Source of the DNA: Pelagibius sp. Alg239-R121
GTDB taxonomy: Bacteria > Pseudomonadota > Alphaproteobacteria > Kiloniellales > Kiloniellaceae
Reading direction: 5' to 3'
NCBI RefSeq assembly: GCF_947331435.1
Contig: NZ_CAMZOF010000010.1
Span: 186,001 to 250,000, forward strand
Length of the DNA: 64,000 nucleotides
Under the pieces are notes generated by a model, which saw only the letters and a list, made by a program, of their open reading frames with translations, searched no databases and was not told where the DNA came from. A program made the translations under genes and the position numbers. This document shows positions 44,109 through 53,245 of the stretch, piece by piece. Every line of letters begins with the position of its first letter. Position 1 is the stretch's first letter.

Positions 44109-45122
44109 ATGACAATACTGAGTGGATTCATAAAAACGGCAGCCACCGCAACCCTGCTGATCGGCGGCTTGTCAGCATCTACAATGGCGCAAGATTTAAA
44201 GTTTTTTACGATTGGCACGGGCGGCACCGCCTATACCTATTATCCCGTAGGCGGCGTCATCGCGAACGCCATATCCAAACCCCCGGGGTCGCGAGAGTGC
44301 GGCGAAGGCGGCAGCTGCGGTGTCGATGGTCTGATTGCGTCAGCGGTTTCGTCGCGTGGATCGGTCGACAACGTCAACGCTATTATCTCCGGCTTGCGAA
44401 ACTCGGGATTCGCCCAATCCGACGTGGCCTATTGGGCCTACACCGGCACGGGCACAATGGAAGGTAAAGAACCGTCCAAAGACTTGCGGACTATCGCTGC
44501 CCTGTTCGAGGAGCATATCCATCTGGTGGCGTTGAAAGACAGCGGTATCAACGGCGTCGCTGATCTGAAGGGAAAACGGGTTTCACTCGACGAACCCGGA
44601 TCGGGTACCTACGTCGATGCGAATCTGATCCTCGAAGCCAACGGCCTGGCTATTTCCGACGTTGATGCTGAGGCCCTAAAAGGCAATGCCGCTTCGGAAG
44701 CACTGCGCAACGGCAAGATCGACGCCTTTTTCGTGGTCGCAGGCTACCCAACGGGTTCACTGGTTGAACTCGCTTCGGCGGCCGATATCAAACTGGTACC
44801 GATCGATGGCGACGGCGCGAAGGCCCTTGCCGACAAGTACGGTTTTTTTGCGCAGAGCGAAATTCCTGCCGACGTTTACCAGGGTGTCGGAGCCACATCG
44901 ACTGTTTCCGTGGGTGCCCAATGGTTCACCAGTGCCAACGAAGATAACGAACTCATCTACAACATCACCAAGGCGCTGTGGAACAAAGAATCCCGCAAGC
45001 TGCTGGACGTTGGCCACGCCAAAGGCAAGACCATCACCATGGAGAGTGCACTTTCGGGTGTCGGCGTACCGCTGCATGCCGGTGCGGAAAAATTCTACAA
45101 AGAAGTCGGCCTGATCAAATAG
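44109..45122 (+). CDS. TAXI-family TRAP transporter solute-binding protein
   Basis: A 337-residue periplasmic protein with a signal peptide (cleavage near STMAQD, residue 27). The TAXI signature appears as FFTIGTGGTAYTYYPVGGVIAN, shortened, at the start of the mature part, and GKRVSLDEPGSGTYVDANLIL follows near residue 160. It binds a small solute, often an organic or amino acid, and delivers it to the fused permease encoded downstream. AAAGGAAACGGG lies before the ATG. The cysteine pair in RECGEGGSCG is usual for the family. Confidence 0.93.
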   Translation: MTILSGFIKTAATATLLIGGLSASTMAQDLKFFTIGTGGTAYTYYPVGGVIANAISKPPGSRECGEGGSCGVDGLIASAVSSRGSVDNVNAIISGLRNSGFAQSDVAYWAYTGTGTMEGKEPSKDLRTIAALFEEHIHLVALKDSGINGVADLKGKRVSLDEPGSGTYVDANLILEANGLAISDVDAEALKGNAASEALRNGKIDAFFVVAGYPTGSLVELASAADIKLVPIDGDGAKALADKYGFFAQSEIPADVYQGVGATSTVSVGAQWFTSANEDNELIYNITKALWNKESRKLLDVGHAKGKTITMESALSGVGVPLHAGAEKFYKEVGLIK

Positions 45123-45141
45123 GGCGGCACTAAAAGACCTT

Positions 45142-45187
45142 AAAACCCGGGCGCTGGAGCAGATTGAGACTCTGCGTTCGGGTTTTT
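45142..45187 (+). terminator. Intra-operon partial terminator, TRAP genes
   Basis: AAAACCCG (45142-45149) pairs with CGGGTTTT (45179-45186) and ends in T's, between the binding-protein and permease genes. It may lower permease expression relative to the binding protein, as in other transporter operons. Confidence 0.6.
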
Positions 45188-45219
45188 CATTAAGTAAGCA
45201 CGAGCGGGGGCAAGAAGTG

Positions 45220-47256
45220 ATGGCGGACCAGCAGGACGAGGCTCGGCTTACCCCCGAACAGATTGCGGAGCTTGAGCGAAAATACGACCCCGAAACCGCC
45301 TTCCGTTCCACAGGCGCCAGGATCACCCTTCTCGTCACCACCGCGCTTGTGGCCATGTCGATCTATCACTTCTATGCGTCCGGTTTTGGCCTTGTGCGGG
45401 AACTTTTGCATCGCGGCATCCATCTGTCATTTGTTCTGGGTCTTGTTTTTTTCATGTTCTCCTTCCGCCGGGCTCAAGCTTCGCAAGTAGCGCCCGCCGC
45501 CTGGTACCGCCTGGACGGAGTGAACCTTCTCGATATTCTTTTCGGTCTTGCCGCCGTCGCTGCAGCACTCTACCTGCCGCTCCTCCCGCCCGAAATCGTC
45601 GCAGAACGCGTGGGCAACCCCTCACAGTTCGATGTCATCATGGGAACTGCACTGCTTTTGATGACATTGGAGGCGACGCGTAGGTCGGTCGGCCCGACAC
45701 TTCCCGCGATTGCCATCCTGTTTATCCTCTTTGCGATCTTCGGCCCCTGGGCGCCCGGCGCCTTGAAACATGGCGGAACCAGCTGGCTGGGCCTGATCAA
45801 CCATCTCTATATGACCAATCAGGGAATCTATGGTGTTGCGATCGGCGTGATGGCGCAATACGTCTTTCTCTTTATCCTCTTTGGAGTGCTCGCAACTCGT
45901 ATCGGTTTGGGCCAGCTATTCATCGACTTGGCCATGGTCATTGCAGGCCGTTATTCCGGCGGCCCCGCAAAGGTCGCCATCTTCTCCTCCGCCTTCATGG
46001 GCACGATCTCCGGATCATCGATCGCAAACACGGTCACGACCGGTGCCCTGACAATTCCGGCCATGAAGCGCATCGGATACCCGGCGCATTTCGCCGGTGC
46101 TGTCGAAGCAACCGCATCAACCGGCGGCCAGATCACACCGCCCATCATGGGCGCAGCGGCCTTCATCATGGTCGAGTACCTGGAAATTCCGCTGCGGGAT
46201 ATTTTAGCCGCCGCTTTGTTCCCGGCACTTCTGCATTACTTCGGGATCTTCATTATGGTCCATCTCGAAGCCCGCAAACTGGGCCTGCGAGGTCTATCGC
46301 CTGATGAACTGCCCAAGGCCCTGATCGTTTTGCGGCAACACTGGCTGTCGATCATTCCTCTGTTCATCCTCGTTTATCTGATCCTGTCAGGACGCACGCC
46401 GGATTTTGCGGCCGTGTACGGAATCATTGCTTGTGTGGTCGTCGGATTCCTGAATCCAGTCAACCGGCTAAACCTGCGTGATCTTTGGAACGCGCTCGCA
46501 GCTGGAGCCCGCAGCACCCTTGCCGTCGGCGCAGCGGCCGCCACCGTGGGTATCGTTGTGGGTGTCGTCACACTCACAGGTGTGGGCTTCAGGTTAGGAT
46601 ACGTGGTGCTGCAAACCGCCACTGATATCGGCGCCGTTATGGGTTCGGTCTGGCCTTTCAGCTACTTTGCGGTCGCGCAATGGGCTCTGTTCTTTTCTCT
46701 GCTTTTGGTCGCGTTTTCCTGCATTATCATGGGTGCCGGCATTCCGACGACTGCAACCTACATCATACTGGTTGCTGTTGCAGGTCCTGCTTTGGCTCAG
46801 CTTCAAGTGGAACAGTTGGTTGCCCACTTTTTCGTATTCTACTATGGCGTTCTCGCCGACATCACACCACCTGTCGCACTGGCCGCCTACGCGGCGGCGG
46901 GAATTGCCGGGTCGAACCCGTTTAAAACCGGAAACACAGCTTTCCGGCTTGGGATCGCCAAGGCGCTGGTTCCATTTGTTTTCGTCTACTCGCCGGCTCT
47001 GTTGCTGGTCGCGGACGGTTTCACTTGGGCCGCCTTCTCCGTCACCCTGCTTGGTGCAATGCTGGGTATCAGTTGCCTGGGTGTCGCCTTTTCAGGCTTT
47101 TTGGTAGCGCCGCTCAAAACGCTCGAGCGTTGGTGGATCGGCCTGGTATCCCTGCTTTTTATCGCACCGGGCATCACGACGATGCTGTTCGGCTTTGTGC
47201 TTCTTCTGCCCGTCCTGCTGATCCAGTTCGCAAAACGAAAACAAGCTATACGCTGA
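45220..47256 (+). CDS. TAXI-type TRAP transporter fused permease (4TM + 12TM)
   Basis: A 678-residue membrane protein combining the small DctQ-like and large DctM-like subunits. The N-terminal 150 residues hold about four helices. The DctM part includes SSAFMGTISGSSIANTVTTGALTIPAMKRIGYP, shortened, and STGGQITPPIMGAAAFIM, the classic DctM motifs, repeated in the second half as AGIPTTATYIILV and ADITPPVALAAYAAAG. It imports the solute caught by the TAXI protein using a sodium gradient. A GTG three bases before the ATG is an alternative. Length is normal for the fused form. Confidence 0.95.
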   Translation: MADQQDEARLTPEQIAELERKYDPETAFRSTGARITLLVTTALVAMSIYHFYASGFGLVRELLHRGIHLSFVLGLVFFMFSFRRAQASQVAPAAWYRLDGVNLLDILFGLAAVAAALYLPLLPPEIVAERVGNPSQFDVIMGTALLLMTLEATRRSVGPTLPAIAILFILFAIFGPWAPGALKHGGTSWLGLINHLYMTNQGIYGVAIGVMAQYVFLFILFGVLATRIGLGQLFIDLAMVIAGRYSGGPAKVAIFSSAFMGTISGSSIANTVTTGALTIPAMKRIGYPAHFAGAVEATASTGGQITPPIMGAAAFIMVEYLEIPLRDILAAALFPALLHYFGIFIMVHLEARKLGLRGLSPDELPKALIVLRQHWLSIIPLFILVYLILSGRTPDFAAVYGIIACVVVGFLNPVNRLNLRDLWNALAAGARSTLAVGAAAATVGIVVGVVTLTGVGFRLGYVVLQTATDIGAVMGSVWPFSYFAVAQWALFFSLLLVAFSCIIMGAGIPTTATYIILVAVAGPALAQLQVEQLVAHFFVFYYGVLADITPPVALAAYAAAGIAGSNPFKTGNTAFRLGIAKALVPFVFVYSPALLLVADGFTWAAFSVTLLGAMLGISCLGVAFSGFLVAPLKTLERWWIGLVSLLFIAPGITTMLFGFVLLLPVLLIQFAKRKQAIR

Positions 47257-47274
47257 CGAAGATTCGTTTTTTTT
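47257..47274 (+). terminator. Short hairpin with eight-T run after TRAP permease
   Basis: CGAA-ga-TTCG directly after the TGA stop is followed by TTTTTTTT. The stem is short, so strength is uncertain. Confidence 0.5.
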
Positions 47275-47396
47275 CGACTTTGACGAAAAAAATTCCATAG
47301 ATCCGGAATAAAGCCGCAGCGCCAAGTGTTGTTGTTTAGCCGGCGTAGATTCGCGGGCGGTTTTTCGTGAGGTTGGAAATATTTGGAGGGAGAGTA

Positions 47397-47861
47397 ATGA
47401 ACATTTTTAAAAGCATTATCGGCGTATCGGCACTTGCCGGCAGTGTATTGCTTGCCGGCAGCGTCTGGGCGGAGACGGAGCCCGATGCAGCGATTCAGTA
47501 TCGTAAGGCATTGATGGGTACGGTCGGCGGCAACATGAAGGCGTCCGCATTGATCATCAAAGGGCAGGTCGAGCACAAAGATGCGCTTGCCGCACACGCC
47601 CGTGGGATCGCCGCAGCGGCGACCCTGGCACCAGCGGCTTTCAAACAGGATACCCATGGCAAGGGCAGCGAGAAAACCACCTCCAATGCCAATATCTGGA
47701 AAGACTGGGACAAGTTCTCGGCAGGCTTGAAAGCCCTCGAGACCGAGGCGACTAAGTTGGCTGACCTAGCGGCCAGTGGCGACATGGAAGCAGCCGGCAA
47801 GCAGCTCGGTGCCGTCGGCAAGACCTGCAAAGGTTGTCACGACGCCAACCGCGACAAGTAA
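47397..47861 (+). CDS. Periplasmic class II cytochrome c (c'/c556 type)
   Basis: A 154-residue protein with a signal peptide (cleavage near VWAET, residue 25). The mature part is a four-helix bundle pattern with the haem-binding CKGCH motif at the C-terminal end (TCKGCHDANRDK), the hallmark of class II cytochromes. The conserved YRKALMGTVGGNMKA stretch near the start is typical of c'/c556 proteins; the residue at the usual axial methionine position appears to be the M in RKALMG. It may carry electrons or bind NO. A TGGAGGGAGAG ribosome site precedes the ATG. It is convergent with the cytochrome b561 gene, a likely redox partner. Confidence 0.9.
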   Translation: MNIFKSIIGVSALAGSVLLAGSVWAETEPDAAIQYRKALMGTVGGNMKASALIIKGQVEHKDALAAHARGIAAAATLAPAAFKQDTHGKGSEKTTSNANIWKDWDKFSAGLKALETEATKLADLAASGDMEAAGKQLGAVGKTCKGCHDANRDK

Positions 47862-47884
47862 AATCTGGACGACGGATAATCACT

Positions 47885-47915
47885 GGGGCGCGGTCAACGA
47901 ACGCGCCCCATTCTT
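47885..47915 (+). terminator. Strong terminator after cytochrome c gene
   Basis: GGGGCGCG (47885-47892) pairs with CGCGCCCC (47902-47909), followed by ATTCTTTT. It lies between the convergent cytochrome genes. Confidence 0.8.
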
Positions 47916-47942
47916 TTCCTCGCCTCTACCCGAATTCGGCAT

Positions 47943-48632
47943 TCATACAAGGGTTACAATTGCCCAAACCGCCGCCGCAGCGGCCGCCAGGCTTAAGAGT
48001 GCAATAAAGGAACTGCGCAGAACAAACGAGAATCCAGAATCGGCACCATGCCCGGATTTTCGGCCGTTGATCATCGGCAGGATCAGGTTGTCTTTCTTTA
48101 CGACGAGATAAAAGATCGCAGCCGCGACATGGAGTCCGACACAGATCAGCAAGGCATCGAACAGGGTTTTGTGAATCACCGTAAGCCAGTCCGACGTGGA
48201 CTTCGTCACAAGATGATAGAGTGGTCCCTCGGTAAAGATATCATCGTTGGCGAAGAGACCCGTGCCGGTCTGAAACAACAACAACGACAACAACAGCACA
48301 ACCATCCAGCCACCCAGCGGGTTATGCCCGAGGTAGGTGCGTGCCTTTCCCGAGATCAAATCCCGTGCATAGTGCACAGCTGCGGCCGGTGGTTTGACAA
48401 ACTGCGCAAAGCGCGCGGTCGTGCTGCCGAACACGCCCCAAAGAAGACGAAACAACACCAGAGTCAGGATGGCAAAACCCGAACGCATATGCCAATCCAT
48501 TTCACCCAGTTCACCTGTCAACCAGGAAGTCCCTACCAGCAGCACAAGACACCAGTGGAACAGCCGCGTCGGCATATCCCAGACCAATGTGGATTTGGAA
48601 GTCTCGGCAGCAGCCTTCACGTCGTCCTTCAT
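47943..48632 (-). CDS. Cytochrome b561-family membrane protein
   Basis: A 229-residue integral membrane protein with about five hydrophobic segments. The N-terminal VWDMPTRLFHWCLVLLV carries the first haem-ligand histidine, and GHNPLGGWMVVLLL and WLTVIHKTLFDALLICVGLHVAA carry others, the pattern of bacterial b561/b-type cytochromes (Ni/Fe-hydrogenase b-type-like superfamily). It passes electrons between quinol and a periplasmic acceptor, plausibly the class II cytochrome c encoded convergently. The ATG lacks a strong ribosome site. Confidence 0.9.
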   Translation of the reverse strand: MKDDVKAAAETSKSTLVWDMPTRLFHWCLVLLVGTSWLTGELGEMDWHMRSGFAILTLVLFRLLWGVFGSTTARFAQFVKPPAAAVHYARDLISGKARTYLGHNPLGGWMVVLLLSLLLFQTGTGLFANDDIFTEGPLYHLVTKSTSDWLTVIHKTLFDALLICVGLHVAAAIFYLVVKKDNLILPMINGRKSGHGADSGFSFVLRSSFIALLSLAAAAAAVWAIVTLV

Positions 48633-48770
48633 TGCAATTCACAGCCTTTCAATCTGCCGCACGGTACGACAGCAAGTAAGCAGGAACGATGAGTTTAACC
48701 AACCGTCCCTTTTCTTTGCGCCAGAACATGGCATGACAGATGCCTAAAGAAGCATTGTGGGTGTCTAGCT

Positions 48771-49673
48771 TTACCCCAAGAGTAGAACAAGCACGCCCCC
48801 TATCAACAGAACGATACCCACCACTTCGACGATATTTGGACGTTCGCGAAAGAAGAAGTAGGAGGCGGCAAAGGTGAAAACCAACTCGACCTGCCCCAAC
48901 GCCCTGACATATGCGGCATTCTGCAGAGTCATGGCCGTGAACCAGCAGGCCGACGCCAACATACCGCTCAGCCCCACCCCCAAAGCGACCCGCCAGGTTC
49001 TGATGACGGCCGTGATCTGACCGGGTTCGCGCAAGCGCAGATAGATCGACATTGCCAGGGTTTGCATAACCGTCACACAGGCCAATGTGAAAGCGGCCTG
49101 AATGATTACCCCCTCCCCGCCCAGTGACAGGGAAGCGGCCCGATAGGATACCGCTGAGATTCCGAAAAAAGTCCCTGACGCAATCCCGATCAATGCCGTT
49201 TTCTTGAACCAGCTGAACAACAACGTCTTGAGATCGAACGCCCCCTTCGCCAGCGACAGCGCAAAGACACCAGCCAGACTGATCAGAATTCCCAGCACTG
49301 CCGCCAAGCTTAAAGGGTCGCTGAGAATGACAATACCAATCAAAGCTGTCTGAACGGTTTCCGTTTTGGAATAGGCGGTGCCGACCGCAAAATTCCTTAA
49401 AGAAAACAACGATACCAGCAGCGCGGTAGCAAAAATCTGAGCCGCACCGCCCATCGCTGCATAAGCCCAGAATGAAAGGCCCGGTGATGGCGTCTCAAAT
49501 CCACCGATAGTTGTCAGTCCGGCGGCATAGAGAATTGCAAAAGGAAAAGCAAAACAGAAACGTGCGTAGGTCGCGCCGGATGTCGACACACGCTCCTTCA
49601 TATGCTTCTGCAGGGCTGACCGGAGGTTTTGCAGGAATGCCGCAGCAATGGTGATCGCAACCCAGGCTTCCAT
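48771..49673 (-). CDS. EamA-family (DMT) transporter
   Basis: A 300-residue membrane protein with about ten helices in two halves of five, as in drug/metabolite transporters of the EamA type. AYSKTETVQTALIGIVILSD in the first half and ALGQVELVFTFAASYFFFRERPN in the second half match the repeated family motif (E near the end of a helix, then R-E-R). Substrate unknown. The ATG at 49673 gives the normal N-terminus; 12 upstream codons are non-coding. It is a single gene. Confidence 0.87.
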   Translation of the reverse strand: MEAWVAITIAAAFLQNLRSALQKHMKERVSTSGATYARFCFAFPFAILYAAGLTTIGGFETPSPGLSFWAYAAMGGAAQIFATALLVSLFSLRNFAVGTAYSKTETVQTALIGIVILSDPLSLAAVLGILISLAGVFALSLAKGAFDLKTLLFSWFKKTALIGIASGTFFGISAVSYRAASLSLGGEGVIIQAAFTLACVTVMQTLAMSIYLRLREPGQITAVIRTWRVALGVGLSGMLASACWFTAMTLQNAAYVRALGQVELVFTFAASYFFFRERPNIVEVVGIVLLIGGVLVLLLG

Positions 49674-50080
49674 AGAGGACTTTTCCCAACTCCTAAACTG
49701 ACGGCGCACGTGCGCTTGACCGGTCTTCTCAGCCCCTAAGGCAAGCGTGAATCAGATTTATTTTCAACAGGTTAGAGAGCGGCTCACGTTGCTGATCACT
49801 TCAATCAAGAACAGCCGCCCTCAAGTGAATGCGCGAAGACTGCCCGTTGGCGTATGGCGTTGCAATCAATAGCTGACACTGAAAAGCAGCTGTCTTCACT
49901 TTCTTTTACAAACGAGACCGCGAGTCTCTCAAAGTAACTTCACAAATCTTTATCTCTCTATGCGTGTTTTTTTTCATAGTTTTCTACCAAGAAACACTCT
50001 TACTCTCGCCAAAATAGCAGAATAAGTTTCTATGCAGCTCGAAAATAGAAATATCGAGCCTAAACTCAAAGGAGAAAATC
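49674..50080. other. Intergenic region, no gene seen
   Basis: 407 bases between divergent genes, AT-rich near 49930-50040 where the rightward promoter probably lies. No ORF, RNA or repeat that I can support. Confidence 0.5.
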
Positions 50081-50836
50081 ATGACAACAGGTACCAACAA
50101 CATCCGCACACAGATCAATCTCGAATTCGGGCCTTTGAAGCTCCTCGACCGCTTCTTTGCGGCAGCCGAGGAAACTGCGGACGACCACAAACTCCAACTC
50201 ACGATCGAGCATGATTTTGAGGCTCTACTTGCCTTCAATAAAACGCAGACAGATTCGTGGTATCCCCTCACGCCGATGTACGATCCACGAGTCAACAGCA
50301 TGACTCCCGAGACATCCTTCTGGATTTCGGGGCGGGATCGCCATGGGGACATCGTCGCAACGCAATGCGCGCGCTTCTACGATTGGACCGGGACCCATTT
50401 CAAAGCCGAATACGAATCGCTGAGACTTGCCTACGAGCATCCGGATGCCGCCATGTTCCCGGAAGAACTGGCAATTTGCGAAGCGCCTTCGGGTACCCGG
50501 GTTTCGGGACCTGTTTGCTTCAGTGGTGCCGCGTGGTACCGCCCCGACTATCGTGGGACGGGCCTATCCGGATTCCTGCCGCGCATATCACGGGCATTGG
50601 CCTATACCCGCTGGAACACGCGCTACACCTACAGCTTTATCGAACCCAAACTAGCTGCAAAAGGCGTCGCTGCCCGATACGGATATACCAACATCGAACC
50701 CGGTGTTGAATGGCTGAATTCCTTCAGGGGCAGTTGTGAATTCTGCCTTCTTTGGATGGACCGGGATCAGTTGCTTGCCGATATGCAATGGTGGCTTCGC
50801 CAACAGGCAAAAGTGGAAGAGGCTTTGTTCGCTTAG
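50081..50836 (+). CDS. Soluble protein, possible GNAT-fold acyltransferase
   Basis: A 251-residue soluble protein. The segment WYRPDYRGTGLSGFLPRISR near residue 155 resembles the acetyl-CoA pyrophosphate loop of GNAT enzymes (R/Q-x-x-G-x-G/A), preceded by a strand. The C-terminal YGYTNIEPGVEW also fits. The N-terminal third, with DSWYPLTPMYDP, is not recognised. The acceptor is unknown. AAAGGAGAAAATC is a good ribosome site before the ATG. No operon partner is seen. Confidence 0.65.
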   Translation: MTTGTNNIRTQINLEFGPLKLLDRFFAAAEETADDHKLQLTIEHDFEALLAFNKTQTDSWYPLTPMYDPRVNSMTPETSFWISGRDRHGDIVATQCARFYDWTGTHFKAEYESLRLAYEHPDAAMFPEELAICEAPSGTRVSGPVCFSGAAWYRPDYRGTGLSGFLPRISRALAYTRWNTRYTYSFIEPKLAAKGVAARYGYTNIEPGVEWLNSFRGSCEFCLLWMDRDQLLADMQWWLRQQAKVEEALFA

Positions 50837-51111
50837 AGCCAGGCTTAGATCGGGCTGGTTTCTTGGAGCGCATTCACTACTACCACTTCATTAGTGATGC
50901 AGGTTCGCGTTCCGCATAATTGAACGACAAGCGACCAAGCTCTAAAATATTGAAAAACAAGATAGAATAAAAACAACGCGGCACGAGAACCGGAAAGACC
51001 ATAATGGGAACTCAAGCGAAAACTGTATTCCGCCGTCAGGCGAAAATTCCAGGTAGGCTCAAGACGTTTTTTTCGTAGTATTTACAGGTAGATATAAAAC
51101 CTAGCGGCGGC

Positions 51112-52347
51112 TTATTTTTCTCGACGCGCATTCGCAACTAGCAACATAAGTTTGGCAAATTCGCGATTAAGAGTGAAGCGATGCTCAAGACAGAACTCAC
51201 TCGTTCTGAACTTCTGTTCTCGACAGGATAGCGCAAGTCTTTCCAAGGCCATTTGTGGCTCCATAGCTTTGTCCCGGATCAACCCAAAAAACCGTTTCCG
51301 AAACTCCTTCGTATCGGATTGATGCACGATCACCGTTTGCCAGGCGGGTATAACAAAAAGTGCTTGCTGGCCGAATCCCCAGGCCCAGAACGTGCCGGCT
51401 GGCAGACCGCTTTGCGGATCTGGAATCCACCAGAGATAAGAATGCCCGCTTCTGAGGCCAACTTCACCCGTCTCAATAAAATCGGCTGCAACTCGATCAA
51501 CCCAAGACTCAGGAAGAACGCTGTTGCCGTTCATCACGCCGCTGTTGAGATAGAGTTCGCCAATTCTGACGAGGTCACGCGCCGACATGTGAAACATGGC
51601 GGCCCTGTGTTGAGACAGCTCAGGTGCTTCTATGTAAGAGACGTCCTCACGCGTAAAGTCCTGCATTCCCAAGGGCTCCGCCAACCCGATGTCAAAGGCT
51701 TCCCCAACACCGATTCCGGTCCGCGTTTCGAATATCGTCGTCAGGGCATTGTAGTCCCAATTGTTATAGGCCCAGATCGTTCCGGGCACGTTCTCTTGCC
51801 TTCCAAGGCGGCGGTTCTTTTCAGCCGTCAAACCTGCTTCCGCGGCGGCGGCGTGATTGATCCCCGACATACTTTTAAGCAGGTGCCGGACTGTTGCTGT
51901 CTTTTGCAGAGGCGTCAGCGGATGCGGTGCATCATCAATCCCAAGTTCCAGCAAGTTATCGTTCAGGTTGATTTGCGCTGTACCGGCACCAAGGTGCTGA
52001 CCGACCAGCGCACTCAGCAATGCCTTGCGAATGGAATGAAGGTGGTAGGGCTGCTCGATATCGCCATAGGCTCCGACCAGCCTGCCCTGCGAAACAATAA
52101 CGAAGCTATCGGTGCTTAGGGACGCGGTATATTCGAACACGGCTTGCAAGCGGACGGGATCCCACCCAAGGCGGCGCGTCTCAGACGCACTTAAGCCTTC
52201 AACTTCAACCGGCCTAGGCTCAGCACTGACTTCCGAAAGTAATTGCCGTCCCGTCAGCATCAGATAGGCCAGCGTGCAGAACACAACAATTAAAACGACG
52301 CGCAGGGATAGACGCCCGTAACGCCCAACAGACTTAAATTTTGGCAT
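51112..52347 (-). CDS. Membrane-anchored serine hydrolase, beta-lactamase/class C fold
   Basis: A 411-residue protein with an N-terminal anchor or signal (about residues 14-33). The class C hydrolase motifs are visible: SIRK (S-x-x-K) near residue 105 and YNNWDYN (Y-x-N) near residue 195; a third motif may be the GFGQQ region near 325, where the usual H/K-T-G is not clear. The active site faces the periplasm. Known relatives include D-amino peptidases, esterases and 6-aminohexanoate-dimer hydrolase-like proteins. GAGGAGG lies eight bases before the ATG. It reads alone, downstream of the psp operon and a triple hairpin. Confidence 0.85.
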   Translation of the reverse strand: MPKFKSVGRYGRLSLRVVLIVVFCTLAYLMLTGRQLLSEVSAEPRPVEVEGLSASETRRLGWDPVRLQAVFEYTASLSTDSFVIVSQGRLVGAYGDIEQPYHLHSIRKALLSALVGQHLGAGTAQINLNDNLLELGIDDAPHPLTPLQKTATVRHLLKSMSGINHAAAAEAGLTAEKNRRLGRQENVPGTIWAYNNWDYNALTTIFETRTGIGVGEAFDIGLAEPLGMQDFTREDVSYIEAPELSQHRAAMFHMSARDLVRIGELYLNSGVMNGNSVLPESWVDRVAADFIETGEVGLRSGHSYLWWIPDPQSGLPAGTFWAWGFGQQALFVIPAWQTVIVHQSDTKEFRKRFFGLIRDKAMEPQMALERLALSCREQKFRTSEFCLEHRFTLNREFAKLMLLVANARREK

Positions 52348-52461
52348 AGAGGAACCCTCCTCATTCGCGAACACTGCGGTGGTGTTACGGCTGAGCTGCC
52401 TTAGAATCCGGCCGGACCAATAGCTTCAGGCTGTTGTTCGTATTGCTTGAGGTTGGATCTC

Positions 52462-52531
52462 GTTCTTGACCGCTTCCGTCAAGAACGATCGGACTTTAGA
52501 GTCTGATCGTTTTTCACTGTTTTAGTGAAAA
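52462..52531 (-). repeat. Three tandem hairpins downstream of pspC
   Basis: Three back-to-back inverted repeats: GTTCTTGAC/GTCAAGAAC (52462-52486), GATCGGAC/GTCTGATC (52487-52508, one G-U pair in RNA), and TTTTCACT/AGTGAAAA (52511-52531). They follow the psp operon and precede the hydrolase gene. Such compact multi-hairpin units often belong to dispersed palindromic repeats, and could also end the psp transcript. Confidence 0.6.
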
Positions 52532-52560
52532 GCGTGAACCAGCCTCAATTTTGCAGCCCT

Positions 52561-53010
52561 CTAAACTCCTGGCCCGGAATCGCGTAGATCGCGATCCATT
52601 CGATAGCCTGGCGAGGTGACCTGCGCCTCAATTCGACGCAGTCTCTGCTCCATGGAACGGAACTTTTTGTCGAGACTAGAGAGTGTCTGCGCAGGTGCGC
52701 GGTGTACTGATTGCCAGAACTGCTCCTGCTCAGGACTGTCGTAGAGGTCTTCCGGCTCGCGGTCCAGCACAAGGGTTAAGAGCAGGTACCCTGAGATCGT
52801 CGGCACCGTAAAGAAAACGCCGCTGATCAGCGTTGCCAGACGAATCCAGAAAGCGGAGATACCGAAGTAGTTGGCAATTCCGCCGCAGACTCCCAAGAGA
52901 CGCGCCTGTCCGCCTGACGTGCGATAGAGACGAACCCGGCTGTAGGCTTGCTGCTGCCCACCCGACGTCCCCTGCCTGCCGTGGTAGGGCTGATGCCATG
53001 CGTCCTTCAT
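52561..53010 (-). CDS. pspC: PspC-domain envelope-stress protein
   Basis: A 149-residue protein. The PspC domain covers about residues 25-85: RLYRTSGGQARLLGVCGGIANYFG, shortened, then ISAFWIRLATLI and a membrane helix FFTVPTISGYLLLTLVL. A coiled-coil C-terminus follows (SLDKKFRSMEQRLRRIEAQV). It sits in the inner membrane and signals envelope stress with PspB, releasing PspA from PspF. The ATG at 53010 overlaps the pspB stop (ATGA). GGAGG lies eight bases upstream. The longer frame upstream is pspB DNA. Confidence 0.92.
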   Translation of the reverse strand: MKDAWHQPYHGRQGTSGGQQQAYSRVRLYRTSGGQARLLGVCGGIANYFGISAFWIRLATLISGVFFTVPTISGYLLLTLVLDREPEDLYDSPEQEQFWQSVHRAPAQTLSSLDKKFRSMEQRLRRIEAQVTSPGYRMDRDLRDSGPGV

Positions 53011-53240
53011 TGCCTGGACCTCCAACCTGGCGACTCCGCATCGAGAATCTGCTCCAAAGTATGGATCCGGTCCTCCATCTTTGCGGCAGAATCCCATAGC
53101 TCAGAAAGGGTTTGCTCGTCATCGCGAGACAAGGTTTTTGCCGATCTCCAGCGAGTGAAGTAGTGCACCACGATCCAAACCGGTGCAACGACGGCCAGGA
53201 AAATGATCAGGGGCGTGCGAAGCAGTTCTACCAACTCCAT
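53007..53240 (-). CDS. pspB: Phage shock protein B
   Basis: A 77-residue protein with one N-terminal membrane helix (TPLIIFLAVVAPVWIVVHYF, residues 9-28) and a coiled-coil tail (SELWDSAAKMEDRIHTLEQIL), the standard PspB layout. With PspC it senses inner-membrane damage. It overlaps pspC by four bases and starts five bases after the pspA stop, so the three are translated as a set. Confidence 0.92.
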   Translation of the reverse strand: MELVELLRTPLIIFLAVVAPVWIVVHYFTRWRSAKTLSRDDEQTLSELWDSAAKMEDRIHTLEQILDAESPGWRSRQ

Positions 53241-53245
53241 CGGCC

